From Alphaproteobacteria bacterium (GTDB lineage: Bacteria; Pseudomonadota; Alphaproteobacteria; Rhizobiales; Aestuariivirgaceae), in contig JAJRRY010000098.1 of NCBI GenBank assembly GCA_024279095.1, forward strand, positions 1 to 63,446: a DNA stretch of 63,446 nucleotides, written 5' to 3'. The stretch's first letter is position 1; each line of letters starts with the position of its first letter. The notes beneath the pieces were generated by a model. It had not been told where the DNA came from. It was given only the letters and a program-made list of their open reading frames with translations, and searched no databases. Shown here in pieces: positions 45,936 to 54,840 of this stretch. The position numbers and the translations under genes were made by a program.

Positions 45936-45970
45936 GACTTTCCGGCAGCCCGCGCCATGTACCGGGGATC

Positions 45971-47209
45971 GTGGGTGCATTCGGTATTCCTGAGGAACAG
46001 GGAGCAGTGGGACCCGTGCCGCGCCAGAACTATCTCTTCACAAGTGAATCGGTTTCCGAAGGACATCCGGACAAGGTCTGCGATCGTATTTCCGACGAGA
46101 TACTCGATCTGTTCTTCCGCGAGGGAGAGGCCGAGGGTCTGGACGTGGCGACGATTCGTTGTGCCGCGGAGACCCTGGCGACCACCAACAAGGTGGTGAT
46201 TGCCGGAGAGACGCGCGGACCGGAAAGCATTACGGCGGAGCGTATCGAGGCACTGGTCCGCGAAACGGTACGGGATATCGGTTACGAACAGGAAGGCTTT
46301 CACTGGGAAAAGCTGGATTTCGAATATCTCCTGCATCCCCAGTCCGCCGATATTGCCCAAGGCGTGGATGCCACAGGCAACAAGGACGAGGGTGCAGGCG
46401 ATCAGGGCATCATGTTCGGCTATGCCTGCACCGAGACTCCGGAGTTGATGCCGGCGCCGATCTTCTATGCTCACCGCATTCTGCAGACTCTGGCGCAGGC
46501 CCGCCATTCCGGTGCCGAGCCCAAGCTCGGTCCCGATTCCAAGAGTCAGTTGACCCTTCGCTACGAGAACGGTCGCCCGGTCGAGGTTACCCAGATCGTG
46601 GTATCGCACCAGCATCTGGATCCCGACCTGACCTCGGACGATGTGCGCGCCATCATCGAGCCCTATGTGCGCGAAACCCTGCCGGAGGGCTGGATCACCC
46701 GCGATACCGAATGGCACGTCAATCCCACGGGCAAGTTCCATATTGGCGGGCCGGACGGTGACTGCGGCCTCACGGGGCGCAAGATCATCGTCGATACCTA
46801 TGGCGGCGCCGCACCACATGGCGGGGGCGCCTTCTCCGGAAAGGATCCGACCAAGGTGGACCGTTCCGCCGCCTATGCCGCCCGCTATCTGGCCAAGAAC
46901 GTGGTGGCGGCGGGCCTTGCGGAACGCTGCACGCTGCAGCTTTCTTACGCCATCGGCGTGGCCCGTCCCCTGTCGCTCTATGTGGATCTGCACGGAAGCG
47001 GAGAAGTGGACGAGGCACGGCTTGAACGGGTGCTCATGGAAATCATGGACCTGCGGCCGCGCGGCATCCGCGAGCATCTCGGGCTCAATCGTCCCATCTA
47101 TGCCCGCACTTCCGCCTACGGCCATTTCGGTCGGGCACCCGAGGAGGACGGCGGCTTCTCCTGGGAGCGTACCGATCTTGTGGACGAGCTGAAGTCGATC
47201 TTCTCCTGA
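45971..47209 (+). CDS. metK: S-adenosylmethionine synthase
   Basis: About 412 residues from the first GTG. It makes SAM from methionine and ATP. Motifs are [10 protein letters not shown] (ATP/Mg), the signature [12 protein letters not shown], and the P-loop-like [16 protein letters not shown]. No ATG is near the N-terminus. GTGs at 45971, 46007 and 46016 are all possible, and AGGGAG at 46000-46005 favours one of the last two. trmB, the common downstream neighbour, is absent. A convergent DMT transporter ends 36 bases away across an inverted repeat (47210-47239). Confidence 0.95.
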   Translation: MGAFGIPEEQGAVGPVPRQNYLFTSESVSEGHPDKVCDRISDEILDLFFREGEAEGLDVATIRCAAETLATTNKVVIAGETRGPESITAERIEALVRETVRDIGYEQEGFHWEKLDFEYLLHPQSADIAQGVDATGNKDEGAGDQGIMFGYACTETPELMPAPIFYAHRILQTLAQARHSGAEPKLGPDSKSQLTLRYENGRPVEVTQIVVSHQHLDPDLTSDDVRAIIEPYVRETLPEGWITRDTEWHVNPTGKFHIGGPDGDCGLTGRKIIVDTYGGAAPHGGGAFSGKDPTKVDRSAAYAARYLAKNVVAAGLAERCTLQLSYAIGVARPLSLYVDLHGSGEVDEARLERVLMEIMDLRPRGIREHLGLNRPIYARTSAYGHFGRAPEEDGGFSWERTDLVDELKSIFS

Positions 47210-47245
47210 TCCTCCGGCCTTTTCCTGCCAATCGGAGGAATGCGC

Positions 47246-48130
47246 CTATCTGCGCAGCACGGAATACAGCCCGGATGCGGCGATGATGAGCGCCCCGGTG
47301 ACCGACAGGGCATCCGGCCGTTCGCCGAACCAGCCCACGCCGATGAGAAAGGCGAAGGCCAGCAGCAGATAGTTGAATGGCTGAAGCGCGGCGGCCGGGG
47401 CGAATTCCACCGCCCGCACCAGCAGCAGGTGTCCGAGAATGCCGAAGCCGGAAATGGCGAGGATCAGCATCCACTGCGTGCCATCCGGAGTTTTCCAGGA
47501 GAGCAGCCCGGGCAAAGTCAGAATGAGAGCCCCCACGAGCGAGATCTGTACCACGGAAGTCAGGAAGTCGTCATGTCTGGCCGCCAGCCGGCCGGCCACC
47601 TGATAGGCGGCGAACAGCGCCGCCGCACCCAGAGCGATGAAGGCGGCCGGACGAAAAAAGCCGAAACCCGGACGAATGATCAGCAGAGCTCCCGCAAATC
47701 CCGCCACGATGGCAAGAACGCGCCATGCGGGCAGTCGTTCTCCCAGAACGATGCGTGCCATGACCGCGGCCATGAGCGGAAAGGAAGCGAAAAGGGAATG
47801 GGCTTCCGCCAGGCCGAGATATTTCAGCGCCCAGGCGATGGTCACCATCTCGAAGGCGGAAAAGGCGGCTCGCATTACCTGCAGGACGGGCCGGGCCGGT
47901 CGCAGGACGAGAGGCAGCACGCCCCGCCATGCCGCCCAGGCCAGCGCCCCCAGAGCGAAGATCCACAGCCGCACCATCATGATCTGCTGCGGGGCGATAT
48001 CGGCCACCAGAACCCGCGTGAAGGAATCCTGCACGGCGAAGACCGCCATCGCCAGTGCACAGAGAGCCATTCCGGCGCCAGGCCGATCCATGGGCGTGCA
48101 GGAGTGTTTTTCCGGGCCGCCGGCCATCAT
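47246..48130 (-). CDS. EamA/DMT-family membrane transporter
   Basis: A 294-residue protein with ten hydrophobic helices in two EamA repeats. Each half has the family glutamate/proline turn (V-L-G-E-R-L-P in repeat 1, W-F-G-E-R-P-D in repeat 2). DMT transporters export metabolites such as amino acids or nucleosides, but the substrate cannot be read here. Its start overlaps the apbE stop (ATGA), so it is coupled to apbE. It is not closely alike the second DMT gene at 58304-59182. Confidence 0.88.
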   Translation of the reverse strand: MMAGGPEKHSCTPMDRPGAGMALCALAMAVFAVQDSFTRVLVADIAPQQIMMVRLWIFALGALAWAAWRGVLPLVLRPARPVLQVMRAAFSAFEMVTIAWALKYLGLAEAHSLFASFPLMAAVMARIVLGERLPAWRVLAIVAGFAGALLIIRPGFGFFRPAAFIALGAAALFAAYQVAGRLAARHDDFLTSVVQISLVGALILTLPGLLSWKTPDGTQWMLILAISGFGILGHLLLVRAVEFAPAAALQPFNYLLLAFAFLIGVGWFGERPDALSVTGALIIAASGLYSVLRR

Positions 48131-49185
48131 TTCGCCACCACGAGACGTTTCGGCTTCTTCACGAAGACGACACGCCGACGCATTTCCGGAGTGAGGTACA
48201 CGGTACCCGCATCATCCACCAGCATGACCAGCTGCACACCCATGCGTTTCGCGATGCGCATCCAGTCCTGCGGGCCGGCCACGACCAGCGCCGTTGCTGC
48301 AGCGTCTGCCAGTGCTCCGTTGGCGTGCAGCACGGTGGCCGAGACGATGTGTTCCACCGGCATGCCGGTCCGCGGATCGATGATGTGTGCGTAGCGGATG
48401 CCCTCGTATTCCCGATAGCGCTCATAGTTCCCGGAAGTGAACAGCGCTTCTCCGGATGCCAGCTCCACGGTGGCGATGACACCCCAGTCCTTCGGGTCCC
48501 GGATGCCGGCCCGCCATGGCCTGTCACCATGAGAGCCGATCACCTTCAGGTCACCGCCGGCGTTGACGATGGCATTACGAATGCCGAATTCCCGGAGCCG
48601 CTGGATGGCCCGGTCCACCGCCTCGCCCTTGGCGAATCCCCCGAAGTCGAGCTGCACAGTCCGGTTGCGCGAGGAGACGACGTCATCCTCGAGCTGCACG
48701 TCCCCCATGGACGGGTGAAGCGCCACCAGCTTCCGGATGCGTTCCAAAGGTGGACGGGTACCCTTCGGAAGCTCGTCGGCATGGAAGCCCCAGGCACCGA
48801 TGATGGCGCCGATCGCCGGATCGAACAGACCGTCCGATATGAGCCAGAAGGTCTTAGCCTGCCGGACCAGCGGCAGCAGGAACGGACTGGCCTGGAAGGA
48901 GCGACCTTCGGCAAGAGCGGCATTGAGCCGTGTCAGCTCTCCCGGCTTCCAGGCGTGCCAGTCGCGGTGCATGCGGGCAAAATCCGCCCTGACGGCTTCC
49001 ATGGCGCGGTTCGCCGTTCGAGGGTCGGTATCGCGGATGGTGATCTCGACGATGGTTCCGAAAACATCCAGCTTGCGCGAGATCGTACCGGACCCCGCCT
49101 CCTGCCTGCAGGCGGCCGGTGCCGGCAGGAGCAGCAACAGAAGCAGAAGCGTGCGCAGGATGTTCGAAATCATGAGAGACGTCAT
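48127..49185 (-). CDS. apbE: FAD:protein FMN transferase ApbE (lipoprotein)
   Basis: A 352-residue protein. The lipoprotein signal with a leucine run ends at a lipobox with Cys26 (PAPAAC). The ApbE domain has L-D-F-G-G-F-A-K-G-E-A-V-D-R, N-A-G-G-D-L-K, H-I-I-D-P-R-T-G-M-P (Mg/FAD site) and A-D-A-A-A-T-A-L. It attaches FMN covalently to threonine of partners such as NqrB/C or RnfD/G. No Rnf or Nqr genes are in the window. The tRNA-Gly gene lies just upstream on the same strand. Confidence 0.94.
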   Translation of the reverse strand: MTSLMISNILRTLLLLLLLLPAPAACRQEAGSGTISRKLDVFGTIVEITIRDTDPRTANRAMEAVRADFARMHRDWHAWKPGELTRLNAALAEGRSFQASPFLLPLVRQAKTFWLISDGLFDPAIGAIIGAWGFHADELPKGTRPPLERIRKLVALHPSMGDVQLEDDVVSSRNRTVQLDFGGFAKGEAVDRAIQRLREFGIRNAIVNAGGDLKVIGSHGDRPWRAGIRDPKDWGVIATVELASGEALFTSGNYERYREYEGIRYAHIIDPRTGMPVEHIVSATVLHANGALADAAATALVVAGPQDWMRIAKRMGVQLVMLVDDAGTVYLTPEMRRRVVFVKKPKRLVVAK

Positions 49186-49251
49186 AGTCGCCCCGGCACC
49201 ATGCAGACAAGCGGTGCGTTCGTCGAAGAAGGGGGCACATGCCGGGAGAAA

Positions 49252-49327
49252 TGGAGCGGGCGACGGGGATCGAACCCGCGACCCCGAGCTTGGGAAGCTC
49301 GTGCTCTGCCAACTGAGCTACGCCCGC
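49252..49327 (-). tRNA. tRNA-Gly (anticodon CCC)
   Basis: On the minus strand the cloverleaf is complete. The acceptor stem GCGGGCG pairs with CGCCCGC. The D-arm is GCTC...GAGC, and the anticodon stem CGAGC/GCTCG has the seven-base loop TTCCCAA (anticodon CCC). The T-arm has TTCGATC, and the CCA end is encoded, giving 76 bases. It reads GGG glycine codons. Confidence 0.95.
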
Positions 49328-49561
49328 CCGCATCCGGATATCTAGATAGTCCGGGGATGCGGATTTGTAAATGCCCGGCAGTCCTGTCCCGCGTGCGAGA
49401 GGAGGCCTGCCGTTCCGGTTCTACGCCATTATGCGCCCGGGTGGCGAAATACCCCGTTGAAAGGATGTCCGATTTCTGACAGACACATGGTTCCGAAGAC
49501 GTGACCGTCGGCCCTGAGGTTCGGCGGGGAACGCACGACAGAATGCAGAGGATCAGTCCCG

Positions 49562-50143
49562 ATGTTCATTCAGACGGAAGCCACGCCCAATCCCCAGACC
49601 CTGAAGTTTTTGCCCGGCCAGACCGTGGTCGCCGGCCCGCCGCGTGATTTCAAGAGCGTCGGGGAAGCAGAGTGTTCGCCGCTGGCCCGGCGGCTGTTCG
49701 AACTCGACGGCGTGACGGGTGTCTTTCTCGGCAGCGATTTCATTTCCGTGACCAAGAGCGAGGAGGCGGACTGGACGGTGCTCAAGCCTGCCATTCTCGG
49801 CGTCATCATGGAGCATGCCCTTTCCGGGGAGCCGGTCATCGAGGGCGAAGCGGCGGCGGCCAGCGAATTCTACGACGAGAAGGATGCCGAAGTTGTGGCC
49901 CAGATCAAGGAATTGCTGGATACCCGTGTGCGTCCGGCGGTGGCTCAGGATGGTGGGGATATCACCTTCCAGGGCTTCAAGGATGGCGTGGTCTATCTGC
50001 AGATGGTCGGCGCCTGTTCGGGATGTCCGTCGGCCACGGCCACTCTCAAGCAGGGTGTGGAGAATCTGCTGAAGCATTTCGTGCCTCAGGTACAGGAGGT
50101 GCAGGAAGTGCAGGGACCCGGCGGCGGCTCCTGCGGCATCTGA
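49562..50143 (+). CDS. Nfu-type iron-sulfur cluster scaffold/carrier protein
   Basis: A 193-residue protein with the N-terminal Nfu_N domain (MFIQTEATPNPQTLKFLPG) and the C-terminal NifU domain with the cluster-binding C-S-G-C-P motif, preceded by R-P-A-V-A-Q-D-G-G-D-I. It delivers Fe-S clusters to target enzymes. The tail contains V-Q-E-V-Q-E-V-Q and ends in a further cysteine (S-C-G-I). A 234-base gap upstream, after the tRNA, holds no gene. It leads a run with the nitroreductase, tsaB and rimI. Confidence 0.94.
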   Translation: MFIQTEATPNPQTLKFLPGQTVVAGPPRDFKSVGEAECSPLARRLFELDGVTGVFLGSDFISVTKSEEADWTVLKPAILGVIMEHALSGEPVIEGEAAAASEFYDEKDAEVVAQIKELLDTRVRPAVAQDGGDITFQGFKDGVVYLQMVGACSGCPSATATLKQGVENLLKHFVPQVQEVQEVQGPGGGSCGI

Positions 50144-50152
50144 TCAGGGAGC

Positions 50153-50767
50153 ATGGGGAAGATGGCCTGGGACGCTTGCGGCAATCCGGTTGACGAGGTG
50201 GCACTGCGCCAGATCTTTCTGGATGCACGCACCTACAACGGCTGGCTGGACAGGCCGGTTTCCGACGATTGCCTGCGCCAGATCGTCGACCTGATGAAGA
50301 TGGGCCCCACTTCGGCCAACTGCCAGCCGATCCGCATCCGCTTCCTGAAAAGTCGGGAAGCGAAAGAACGGCTGCGGCCTTTTCTGATGGAAGGCAACGT
50401 GGAAAAGACCATGTCTGCTCCCGTCGTGGCCATTCTCGCCCATGACCTGGAGTTCCACGAGCGTCTGCCGCGCTATTTCCCGCACACGGATGCGAAGAGC
50501 TGGTTCGAAGGCAATCCGCCGCTCATCGAGGAGACGGCCTTTCGCAATGGTACGTTGCAGGCGGCCTACTTCATCCTGGCGGCCCGGGCGCTGGGGCTGG
50601 ATTGCGGCCCCATGTCCGGTTTCGATCAGGACGGGGTGAACCGGGAATTTTTCACCGGCACCTCCATTCGTGCCAATTTCCTGTGCAATCTCGGTTATGG
50701 GGATCCGACATCCCTCTTCGAACGCAGTCCCCGGCCGGAATTCGAGGAGATTGCGGAAATCCTGTGA
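50153..50767 (+). CDS. Nitroreductase-family NADH oxidoreductase, RutE/HadB-like (malonic semialdehyde reductase type)
   Basis: A 204-residue FMN enzyme. The segment A-R-T-Y-N-G-W-L-D followed by M-G-P-T-S-A-N-C-Q-P is typical of the RutE/YdfG-like subgroup, and G-L-D-C-G-P-M-S-G-F is the C-terminal family block. In E. coli RutE reduces malonic semialdehyde in pyrimidine degradation. No other rut genes are here, so its physiological substrate is open. AGGGAG is just before the ATG at 50153; ATG 50162 is an alternative. Confidence 0.88.
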   Translation: MGKMAWDACGNPVDEVALRQIFLDARTYNGWLDRPVSDDCLRQIVDLMKMGPTSANCQPIRIRFLKSREAKERLRPFLMEGNVEKTMSAPVVAILAHDLEFHERLPRYFPHTDAKSWFEGNPPLIEETAFRNGTLQAAYFILAARALGLDCGPMSGFDQDGVNREFFTGTSIRANFLCNLGYGDPTSLFERSPRPEFEEIAEIL

Positions 50768-50829
50768 CCGGTGCCGCTGCAGGATGCGGGAACGGGCCGG
50801 CCAGGCGGATCAGAAAGGAAATTCGCCCC

Positions 50830-51501
50830 ATGCTCGTTCTTGGTCTCGATACCTGCCTGCAATCCTGCTCGGTGGCCCTGTGTGACAGGGCGTCAGGGCA
50901 GGTGCTCTCCTATCGCCGCGAGAACATGGAACGGGGTCAGGCGGAACGGCTTGCCGATATGGTCGATGCCGTCATGATGGATCAGGGCGACCCTTACGAG
51001 AAACTGGCCTTCGTGGCCACCACCCGGGGCCCCGGCTCTTTCACCGGTCTGCGTATCGGCCTGTCGTTTGCGCGGGCGCTGGGCACGGTTCTGGAGATCC
51101 CGGTGACCTCCATCACGACGCTGGAGGCCATCGCCCGAAATGTTGCCCACAATCCCGAACGCCTGCCGATTGTGGTTGCGGTGGATGCGCGCCGTGGAGA
51201 ACTCTACCTGCAGGTCTTCGACGCCGATTTTGCGCTGCTCACGGAAGCCATGGCGGTACCTGCCGGGGAGGCGCCCGGCCATCTTCCGCCCGGCCCGTGC
51301 CTGCTTGCCGGTTCTGGCGCCTCATGTCTGGTCGATGTGGAGAAAGGACGTCTCAAGGCCGATTGCGATGTCCTGCCCGATGCCGAGATCGTGGCCATGC
51401 ACGCGCCGGTGGAGCCTGTGCCGGAAGCCCTGCCGGAGCCGCTCTACCTCAGACCCGCGGATGCAAAACCGCAGGGACCGCTGGAGAACGTCGGAAATTG
51501 A
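50830..51501 (+). CDS. tsaB: tRNA threonylcarbamoyladenosine biosynthesis protein TsaB
   Basis: A 223-residue ASKHA-fold protein. It begins M-L-V-L-G-L-D-T-C and contains G-P-G-S-F-T-G-L-R-I-G-L-S-F-A, the TsaB signature. With TsaD and TsaE it makes the t6A37 modification in ANN-reading tRNAs. The preceding open frame back to 50602 is not part of the gene. rimI follows after three bases, a widespread arrangement. Confidence 0.94.
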   Translation: MLVLGLDTCLQSCSVALCDRASGQVLSYRRENMERGQAERLADMVDAVMMDQGDPYEKLAFVATTRGPGSFTGLRIGLSFARALGTVLEIPVTSITTLEAIARNVAHNPERLPIVVAVDARRGELYLQVFDADFALLTEAMAVPAGEAPGHLPPGPCLLAGSGASCLVDVEKGRLKADCDVLPDAEIVAMHAPVEPVPEALPEPLYLRPADAKPQGPLENVGN

Positions 51502-51504
51502 ATC

Positions 51505-51981
51505 ATGCAGCTGATCGAGATCTCTCCGGTCATGGCCGGGCTGCTGGCGGAGCTTCACGCCCGTGCCTTTCCGCCTCATCAGGCATGGGACGCACCCTTC
51601 ATCAGCCGCATTCTCGATCTGCCGGGCAATACGGGACTTCTTGCCGAAACATCGAAAGGTCCGGCAGGTTTCATCCTTTATTCCCGCGTTGCCGATGAAG
51701 GTGAAATTCTGACCATTGCCGTACTGCCGGAGATGCGACGCCGCGGCATCGGCCGGCGGCTCCTGTCTGGCGCCATGGCGGAGATGGGCATGCACGGTGT
51801 CCGGCGCATCTTCCTTGACGTGGATGCGGAGAACCGGGCTGCCGTGGCACTCTATGAAGACATGGGCTTCGTGCGTGTTGGCCTGCGGAAGGCCTATTAC
51901 AAACAGCCCGACGGCAGCCACAGAAACGCCCTCATGCTCGCCTGGGCCTTCGGTGAAGGCTGCGGTTGCGACAACGGATGA
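51505..51981 (+). CDS. rimI: GNAT N-acetyltransferase RimI-like
   Basis: A 158-residue GNAT protein. The acetyl-CoA loop is R-R-R-G-I-G-R-R-L-L, and D-V-D-A-E-N-R-A-A-V-A-L-Y-E-D-M-G-F is the RimI-type C-terminal motif. RimI acetylates the N-terminus of ribosomal protein S18 in enterobacteria, and its tie to tsaB is conserved. Substrate specificity here is inferred from context. It converges with regA 40 bases downstream. Confidence 0.88.
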   Translation: MQLIEISPVMAGLLAELHARAFPPHQAWDAPFISRILDLPGNTGLLAETSKGPAGFILYSRVADEGEILTIAVLPEMRRRGIGRRLLSGAMAEMGMHGVRRIFLDVDAENRAAVALYEDMGFVRVGLRKAYYKQPDGSHRNALMLAWAFGEGCGCDNG

Positions 51982-52021
51982 GGGAAAAGTCCTGCAATAG
52001 CGGAATTGAAGCGCGGTGGTC

Positions 52022-52567
52022 TCAGCGCGGTGCCCGCTTGGCAAGAATGCGCTGCAGGGTCCGTCTGTGCATGTTCAGACGCCGGGCCGTCTCCGAGACA
52101 TTGCGATTGCACAGCTCGTAGACCCGCTGGATGTGCTCCCAGCGCACCCGGTCCGCCGACATGGGATTTTCCGGCAGGGCTGCCTTGGTTCCCGGTTCGG
52201 CGACCAGCGCCTTGAAGATGGCATCGGCATCCGCCGGCTTCGCCAGATAATCGATGGCTCCCAGCTTGACCGCGGTCACGGCAGTGGCAATGTTGCCATA
52301 CCCTGTCAGCACGATGGCACGCGCATCAGGTTTGGCGCGGTGCAGAGCCTCGATCACGTCGAGGCCGTTGCCGTCTTCGAGCCGCATGTCGACGACGGCG
52401 AAATCCGGCGGGTTGCCGCGTGCCTCGGCAATGCCGGCGGCGACGGTTTCCGCCGTGCGGACCTTGAAACCGCGCGATTCCATGGCACGCGCGAGGCGGT
52501 TCAGGAAAGGCCTGTCATCGTCGACCAGCAGAAGCGTCTTTCCCTCGACCGAAAGAATCTCGCTCAT
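52022..52567 (-). CDS. regA: Redox response regulator RegA/PrrA/ActR
   Basis: A 181-residue regulator. The receiver domain has V-D-D-D near the N-terminus, phospho-acceptor Asp60 (A-V-V-D-M-R-L-E-D-G) and K-P-A-D. A proline linker leads to a Fis-type helix-turn-helix that ends N-V-S-E-T-A-R-R-L-N-M-H-R-R-T-L-Q-R-I-L-A-K-R. This tail is nearly invariant in RegA. It activates photosynthesis, cytochrome, nitrogen and carbon-fixation genes as quinone becomes reduced. The ATG at 52567 has GGGGAG seven bases upstream. It is 139 bases downstream of regB. Confidence 0.94.
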   Translation of the reverse strand: MSEILSVEGKTLLLVDDDRPFLNRLARAMESRGFKVRTAETVAAGIAEARGNPPDFAVVDMRLEDGNGLDVIEALHRAKPDARAIVLTGYGNIATAVTAVKLGAIDYLAKPADADAIFKALVAEPGTKAALPENPMSADRVRWEHIQRVYELCNRNVSETARRLNMHRRTLQRILAKRAPR

Positions 52568-52706
52568 GAGCATACTCCCCATGCTCTCCGGGCGGCCCCC
52601 ATCCGGCCGCCCTGAAGCGCTTTTTGGTCCCATTCTATAGCCGTTTGTGGCCAAAGGCACAAATTTTGCGCACTGCGGAACGCTTCTCTTCCGGCGGTAG
52701 GCGAGA

Positions 52707-54092
52707 TCATGAGGAGTTGTCCGCCTCCAGGAGGTGTCGCGGCCATGCGATCCGCACGATGGCGCCATGTTCCGGGGCGGGCCGGTTGGCCAAGCCCAGA
52801 ACCGCTCCAGTGCGTTCCAGCAGTGTCTTGGCGATGAAGAAGCCCAGCCCCATGCCGTGCATCTGCCCGTCCCGGTCCATTCCGTCAGGGTCGGCATAGT
52901 AGTTGTCGCGCGTGGTGACGAAAGGTTCGCCAAGCCGGTCGATGACGGTTTCGGAGAAGCCGGTGCCATCGTCCATGATGGTCACCGCAATCTCCTCGTC
53001 ATCCCACTCGGCCTCGATGACGACCTCGGATTCGGCAAAATCGCCGGCGTTCTCGACAATGTTGCCCAGTCCGTAGAGAATGCCAGGATTACGGCGGATC
53101 ACCGGTTCCGGAGAGAGCTTTCCGTCGGCTCCCTCGCGGGCGATGATCTCCAGACGCACCTCAAGGTCCGGACCGCGCACCGGCTCGATGATTTCCTCCA
53201 GCATCACGGTGAATTTCACCCGCGCCAGCATGGTATCGCTCTGCGCCCGATGATCGGCCAGGCGGGAAAGAATCTCCCGGCACCGTTCCGCCTGCGAAAC
53301 CAGAAGGTCCAGATCCTCGCAGAAGCCACGACGTTCTTCCGGACAGGCATCCGTATCTTCCGGACATTCCCGGCGCAGCTCTCTGGCCACCACCGAAATG
53401 GTGGCCAGTGGCGTACCCAGCTCATGGGCCGCCGCTGCCGCCAGCCCGTCCAGGGCGTAGAGCTGCTGCTGCCTGGCCAGCGCCAGCTCCGCCGCTGCCA
53501 GCGCTTCGGCCATTTCCCGGGTCTCGCGCGCCACCCGGTGCACGTACAGCGCCGTGAACACGATGCCGGAAACCAGTGCCCCCCACATGCCCCAAACGTA
53601 GAGAGGGGGCGGCTCGAATCTCTGACCCGGCCACCACGGCAAAGGCATGTGGAAGAAGGCAAGCGCAGTGATCAGGAACAGTGCCAGACCGCCCAGGATC
53701 ATGGTCCGGTCCGACGGAAGGCTTGCGGCGGAGATGATGACGGGAGCCAGGAACAGGAAGGAGAAGGGATTGTAGAGACCGCCCGTCAGGTAGAGCAGAC
53801 TGGCCAACTGGATGATGTCGAAGGCCAGAAGCAGGGCGGCATGCCGCTCGTCCAGCCGCGTGGTGGTGCGCCAGCGCAGGGTGAGCACGATGTTCAGCCA
53901 CGCGGTGATGGCGATCACCAGCATGGCCGGCCAGAAGGGCATTTCGAAGCCAAGCACCAGCGAGACGAAAAATACCGCCGCCAGCTGTCCCAGCACGGCG
54001 AGCCAGCGCAGGCGCACCAGCGTTTCCAGTCTCACCCCGCGCCCTCTGCCGCTTTTCAGACGGTCCATGGCCGGCGGAACGGTTTCCGTCAT
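52707..54092 (-). CDS. regB: Redox sensor histidine kinase RegB/PrrB/ActS
   Basis: A 461-residue kinase with six membrane helices (about 30-185). The quinone-sensing motif G-G-L-Y-N-P-F is at 104-110, the H-box A-A-A-H-E-L-G-T-P-L carries His223, and the conserved redox Cys271 sits in Q-A-E-R-C-R-E-I-L. The C-terminal ATPase domain has N (G-N-I-V-E-N-A-G-D-F-A) and G-box (H-G-M-G-L-G-F-F-I-A). Three further cysteines (Cys243, Cys250, Cys258) lie between His223 and Cys271. It is divergent from senC with a 100-base gap, as in Rhodobacter. Confidence 0.94.
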   Translation of the reverse strand: MTETVPPAMDRLKSGRGRGVRLETLVRLRWLAVLGQLAAVFFVSLVLGFEMPFWPAMLVIAITAWLNIVLTLRWRTTTRLDERHAALLLAFDIIQLASLLYLTGGLYNPFSFLFLAPVIISAASLPSDRTMILGGLALFLITALAFFHMPLPWWPGQRFEPPPLYVWGMWGALVSGIVFTALYVHRVARETREMAEALAAAELALARQQQLYALDGLAAAAAHELGTPLATISVVARELRRECPEDTDACPEERRGFCEDLDLLVSQAERCREILSRLADHRAQSDTMLARVKFTVMLEEIIEPVRGPDLEVRLEIIAREGADGKLSPEPVIRRNPGILYGLGNIVENAGDFAESEVVIEAEWDDEEIAVTIMDDGTGFSETVIDRLGEPFVTTRDNYYADPDGMDRDGQMHGMGLGFFIAKTLLERTGAVLGLANRPAPEHGAIVRIAWPRHLLEADNSS

Positions 54093-54192
54093 GTGGCAGT
54101 CCAGCTCCCGAAGAATTGTCCGAGGTCAATTTGCACCATCATGCGCTGCGGCTATAGTGCGACCGTTTTCATCTTACATGGATTGCGCAGTC

Positions 54193-54816
54193 ATGGCCAA
54201 GAAGACCGGAAAATCCGCCATACCCCTGCTGGCCGCCGTCGCCGTGGCGGTGATCGCTTCCATCGGGCTGCTGTTCTGGCTGGCCGGGAACCGCAAGAAC
54301 AACGCGGATCAGCCTGTTATCGGCGGCGCTTTCGAGCTCGTCGATCAGAATGGAAAACCCTTTACCGAAAAGAATCTGAAGGGGAAATATTCGCTGATCT
54401 ACTTTGGCTATACATACTGCCCGGACGTCTGTCCCACGGAACTGCAAACCATGACCCAGGCGCTGGAAATGCTGGGGCCGCTGGCGAAGAAGATCCGTCC
54501 CGTCATGATCTCCGTGGATCCGGAACGCGACAAGCCGGAGGTTCTGAAGGAATACCTGACGAATTTCTATCCCGGTTTCGTCGGCCTTACCGGAACACCG
54601 GAACAGATCCGCAAGGCTGGTCAGGCCTATCGCGTCTTCTACCGAAAGACGGACGAGAAAAGTGCTTCCGATTACCTGATGGATCATTCCTCCATCGTCT
54701 ATCTCATGGATCCGGAAGGGCGCTATCTGAAGCATTTCGCCTACGGCACGTCGCCGGAAAAGATGGCCGAGGGCATCCGCAAGGCAATCGAGAAGTACGA
54801 GAAGACTTCCTCCTGA
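54193..54816 (+). CDS. senC: SCO1/SenC/PrrC copper-binding thioredoxin-like protein
   Basis: A 207-residue protein. An N-terminal membrane anchor (about 9-31) precedes a thioredoxin-like domain with the copper site Cys76/Cys80 (Y-C-P-D-V-C-P) and His165 (L-M-D-H-S-S). SCO proteins deliver copper to the CuA site of cytochrome c oxidase. In Rhodobacter PrrC links oxidase activity to RegB. Divergent to regB, it completes the reg/prr locus. Confidence 0.94.
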   Translation: MAKKTGKSAIPLLAAVAVAVIASIGLLFWLAGNRKNNADQPVIGGAFELVDQNGKPFTEKNLKGKYSLIYFGYTYCPDVCPTELQTMTQALEMLGPLAKKIRPVMISVDPERDKPEVLKEYLTNFYPGFVGLTGTPEQIRKAGQAYRVFYRKTDEKSASDYLMDHSSIVYLMDPEGRYLKHFAYGTSPEKMAEGIRKAIEKYEKTSS

Positions 54817-54840
54817 ACGAGGGACCGTCGGAGCTTCCAC

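Noticed and set aside
45895-45970. SAM-II or SAM/SAH riboswitch upstream of metK
   Set aside because: The 76-base leader contains GCTTGCAAGC and an A-rich patch that loosely recall SAM-II, but the characteristic pseudoknot segments are not present in the right order. The ATAAAGG palindrome is a better explanation.
47210-47239. TCCTCCG...CGGAGGA inverted repeat between metK and the DMT gene as a terminator
   Set aside because: The stem is only 7 bp with a 16-base loop and no T-run in either direction. I mention it in the metK entry but do not call it.
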